In this document: positions 61,715 to 64,000 of the stretch, one piece after another | Layout: the number at the start of each line of letters is the position of its first letter | Position numbering within the stretch: the first letter of the stretch is position 1 | NCBI GenBank assembly: GCA_048814795.1 | Contig: CP184673.1 | Span: 930,001 to 994,000, forward strand | DNA: 64,000 bases | Source: Thermatribacter sp048814795 | GTDB taxonomy: Bacteria > Atribacterota > Atribacteria > Atribacterales > Thermatribacteraceae | Reading direction: 5' to 3' | Program-made: the position numbers and the translations under genes | Notes under the pieces: model-generated | Told to the model about the DNA's origin: nothing | What the model saw: the letters and a program-made list of their open reading frames with translations, nothing else | Database searches by the model: none

Positions 61715-63442
61715 TTAGGAAGAGTAGGCAGGAAAAACAATTGTAAATTCCGTACCTTCACCTGGTGAGCTTTTTACATCTATTCTTCCATTGTGTAAAA
61801 GCACGATATGTTTGACAATAGAAAGACCTAAGCCTGTGCCTCCCAGTTTCTTAGAGCGGGATTTATCTACCACATAAAATCTTTCAAATATTCTATCAAG
61901 GTGTTCTTTTGGTATTCCGGTGCCTGTATCTTTTATTTTAACAATTACTTCTTTGTCAGTTTGTTTTAACAGAATACTAATTTCTCCTTTCTCTGTATAT
62001 TTCAGAGCGTTGTCTATCAAATTTATCAGCATCTGCTCTAATTTAAAAGGGTCTCCTTTGATTACAACTTTGCTTTCACATATTAAATTTAATGTTAGAT
62101 TTTTTTCTTTTGCTTTCTGCATAAATATTTTGCATACATCCTTGGCCATTTCCTCTAAATTCACCTTTTCTTTTATCTGGGTTAATCCTTTCTCTTCCAA
62201 TTCTGAAAGTGAAAGCAAATCGCTAACAATGTTTATGAGACGCTCCGTATGTTTTTCGATAATCTCTAAATAGTGTCTCGCATCACCCTTTACTTCTTCT
62301 TCTAAGGTTTCAACATATCCTTTTATAGCGGTGAGGGGGGTTCTTAATTCATGAGAAACATTTACTACGAAATCTTTCTTCATTTTTTCCACCTTTTTGA
62401 GTTCAGTAATATCATGCAAAACAATTATTAACTCTTCTTTAGAAGGTATAAGGACAAAGCTGCACAGGAATACTTTTTCATTCAACTCTAACTCTTGGGG
62501 AGAGACTCTTTTCTCTTCTTTTGCTTTTTCTATCAATTGGGGCAACTTAGGATTTCTTAAAATTTCCCACCAGAATTTACCCTCCGGATTTATTTGGACA
62601 ATCCTTTTAAAACTTTCATTGAAAAGAACAATTTTACCTTTTTTATCTAAGACTAAAAGCCCTTCTTCAAGAAAAGAGATGATGCTGTTTAACTCTTCTT
62701 GTTTTAAAGCTAAATTATCAAACAACTGTTTTAATTTTTCGGACATTTTGTTAAAACTATTTGCCAGTTTTCCTATTTCATCATCTCTTTTAAGCCTTAC
62801 TTTTACAGAAAAATCGCCTTCAGCCAATTTATTAGACGCCGAAACCAGCTCTTTTAAGTGCTGAGATAAATTTTTTGAAAAAGAAAATGCCCCTAAGAGA
62901 GAAAGAAGAGTTATAAAAATTACTATCCCGAAGATCTTAAGTTTCAGGTTATTTAGCAGTTTGTTTATATCCTTTAAAAATAAACTTACTCTTAAGACGC
63001 CCAGAAACTCTTCTTTTGATTTAACGGGTATTGCCACGTATAGCATTTCTTCCTTTACTGTCGTGCTGAAACGCAAAGATTTACCAAAACCATCTGCTAT
63101 GGCTTGTCTGATCTCTGGCCTGTCATTGTGATTTTCCATAAGATTAGGATCTTTTTCTGAATCTGCTAAAACTTTTCCTGAAGGAGCGATAACCGTAATT
63201 CTTGTTTTTATGCTTTTGCCTATTTCTTTTACTAAGGAATCCAATCTTTTGAAATTTTTTTCTTCTATAAGGGGTAGAACTCTAAGTTGAAGAGCATAGG
63301 ATAGGTTTTTAAGGTCTAAAGATAAAGTATTTATGTAATGGGACTTTATTGTTCTAAAAGAAAAGAAGAATATTAAGATTGAAAGCGATAAAATGATCAA
63401 ACAGAAGCTAAAAAAAATTTTTAAGAATATAGATCCTTTCAT
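61715..63442 (-). CDS. phoR: PhoR-type sensor histidine kinase
   Basis: Membrane kinase of 575 residues. Two helices (about 7-28 and 168-190) flank an extracytoplasmic sensor of about 140 residues; then come HAMP (LAEGDFSVKVRLKRDDEIGK), a PAS domain (NSIISFLEEGLLVLDKKGKI), HisKA with the phosphoaccepting His in VNVSHELRTPLTAIKGYVE, and HATPase with NLIDNALKYTEKGE, IKDTGTGIPKEHLDRIFERF and LGGTGLGLSIVKH. It responds to phosphate status through PstSCAB and PhoU. Its ATG overlaps the regulator's stop (ATGA). The large sensor loop is typical of Gram-positive-style PhoR. Confidence 0.9.
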   Translation of the reverse strand: MKGSIFLKIFFSFCLIILSLSILIFFFSFRTIKSHYINTLSLDLKNLSYALQLRVLPLIEEKNFKRLDSLVKEIGKSIKTRITVIAPSGKVLADSEKDPNLMENHNDRPEIRQAIADGFGKSLRFSTTVKEEMLYVAIPVKSKEEFLGVLRVSLFLKDINKLLNNLKLKIFGIVIFITLLSLLGAFSFSKNLSQHLKELVSASNKLAEGDFSVKVRLKRDDEIGKLANSFNKMSEKLKQLFDNLALKQEELNSIISFLEEGLLVLDKKGKIVLFNESFKRIVQINPEGKFWWEILRNPKLPQLIEKAKEEKRVSPQELELNEKVFLCSFVLIPSKEELIIVLHDITELKKVEKMKKDFVVNVSHELRTPLTAIKGYVETLEEEVKGDARHYLEIIEKHTERLINIVSDLLSLSELEEKGLTQIKEKVNLEEMAKDVCKIFMQKAKEKNLTLNLICESKVVIKGDPFKLEQMLINLIDNALKYTEKGEISILLKQTDKEVIVKIKDTGTGIPKEHLDRIFERFYVVDKSRSKKLGGTGLGLSIVKHIVLLHNGRIDVKSSPGEGTEFTIVFPAYSS

Positions 63443-64000
63443 TCTTCTATCTTGTAGCCTACACCTCTTACATTTTTTATAAATCTTTTTGCTTTTCCTA
63501 ATTTTTCTCTTAAATTTTTAATATGAACATCTATAGTTCTATCCGAAACTGCTTTATCCTGTCCCCATAAATGGTCTAAAATCTGTTTTCTTGTAAATAC
63601 CCATCCCTTTTTAGAAGCTAAGATTTCTAAAATTCTGAATTCGGTTGGGGTTAAATCTATTTTCTTGTCTTCTACAAAAACCTGGAATTTGTTAAGGTCT
63701 ATTAAAAGGATGTCGTCTATTTTAATTTTTTTGCCGGAATCTGGTATTTTCCTTCTTAAAACTGATTTTACTCTTGCAATCAGTTCTCTTGGAGAGAAAG
63801 GCTTTGTTACATAATCATCTGCACCCAGCTCTAAACCTAAAACCTTGTCTGTCTCAGTGGCACGGGCAGTAAGCATAATAATAGGAATAGAACTATATTC
63901 TTGGTTTGATTTTAAATACTTACAAATCTCAATACCATCGGCATCAGGAAGCATAAGGTCTAAGATTATAAGATCGGGCATTTTAGAAGATAAGAATTTA
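63439..64000 (-). CDS. phoB: PhoB/PhoP-type response regulator (partial, 5' end beyond window)
   Basis: OmpR-family regulator; about 186 residues are visible, and the first 40 or so lie outside the window because the frame is open to base 64000. The phosphoacceptor Asp is in PDLIILDLMLPDADG, followed by PIIMLTARAT and YVTKPFSPREL; the winged helix includes LTPTEFRILEILASKKGWVF and IDVHIKNLREKLGKAKRFIK, then VRGVGYKIEE. It should activate the pst operon through the Pho-box-like array. Overlaps phoR by four bases. Confidence 0.93.
   Translation of the reverse strand, partial: KFLSSKMPDLIILDLMLPDADGIEICKYLKSNQEYSSIPIIMLTARATETDKVLGLELGADDYVTKPFSPRELIARVKSVLRRKIPDSGKKIKIDDILLIDLNKFQVFVEDKKIDLTPTEFRILEILASKKGWVFTRKQILDHLWGQDKAVSDRTIDVHIKNLREKLGKAKRFIKNVRGVGYKIEE

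Noticed and set aside
1..64000. CRISPR arrays, tRNA and rRNA genes
   Set aside because: No regularly spaced identical repeats and no tRNA T-arm/acceptor pattern or rRNA core sequence was noticed on either strand; a covariance-model scan would be needed to be certain about tRNAs.

Overview
The window looks like the chromosome of a heterotrophic, probably thermophilic anaerobic bacterium. The signs are four sugar-type ABC uptake systems without their own ATPases, many GTG and TTG starts behind strong purine-rich ribosome binding sites, a GHL10-type glycoside hydrolase-like protein, a GatZ-like protein next to a PfkB kinase, and little evidence of aerobic metabolism. Atribacterota, Thermotogota or Dictyoglomota are plausible. 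I lean weakly towards Atribacterota, but no marker gene here decides it. No rRNA, tRNA or CRISPR array was seen.

Layout. 1-4.2 kb is a scarred, GC-richer stretch: a BMP/MFS chimera, an intact GHL10 protein with a C-terminal carbohydrate-binding-like domain, an internally deleted DUF2207 gene and an ISLre2-type transposase remnant. 4.3-12.4 kb (+) is an IclR-controlled cluster for an acidic sugar or sugar-acid substrate: binding protein, two permeases, Gfo/Idh/MocA dehydrogenase, enolase-superfamily dehydratase, metallo-hydrolase and DapA-family aldolase. 12.4-15.5 kb holds a truncated EAL gene, an EamA transporter, a SHOCT protein and a 48-bp perfect palindrome. 15.6-22.8 kb (-) is a LacI-controlled sugar cluster: binding protein, two permeases, GH5-like glycosidase, dehydrogenase and TIM-barrel isomerase. 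23.1-26.0 kb has a membrane protein with a spermidine-synthase-like domain convergent with an exported isoaspartyl methyltransferase. 26.5-35.8 kb (+) is a third transporter/catabolic cluster: SDR, FAD oxidoreductase, GntR regulator, cupin, M24 peptidase-like protein and PfkB kinase, with remnants of an FGGY kinase and a binding protein.

36.4-41.8 kb (-) encodes a large PAS/GAF/GGDEF/HD-GYP protein split by one in-frame TGA, behind two overlapping MFS genes. 41.9-46.7 kb holds mannose-1-phosphate guanylyltransferase, flavodoxin, a GatZ-like/PfkB pair and a ferredoxin. 46.8-48.3 kb is a PadR regulator with a Cys/His-rich N-terminus plus two half-size permeases. 48.4-53.5 kb is a fourth transporter cluster with a NagB-like isomerase; its FGGY kinase and HutC-type regulator are broken. 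53.6-55.5 kb is a TPP riboswitch, terminator, thiW and cytX. After a degenerate stretch the DNA becomes visibly AT-rich, and 56.8-64 kb (-) is a complete Pst/PhoU locus with a PhoR/PhoB-type system and an 11-bp periodic Pho-box-like array.

Two themes recur. All four binding-protein/permease junctions carry a stable inverted repeat of unrelated sequence, suggesting a structural device that favours binding-protein mRNA. And roughly a dozen genes are truncated, fused, frameshifted or nonsense-interrupted, mostly in the sugar-utilisation and signalling classes, which points to active loss by deletion or, less likely, assembly errors.
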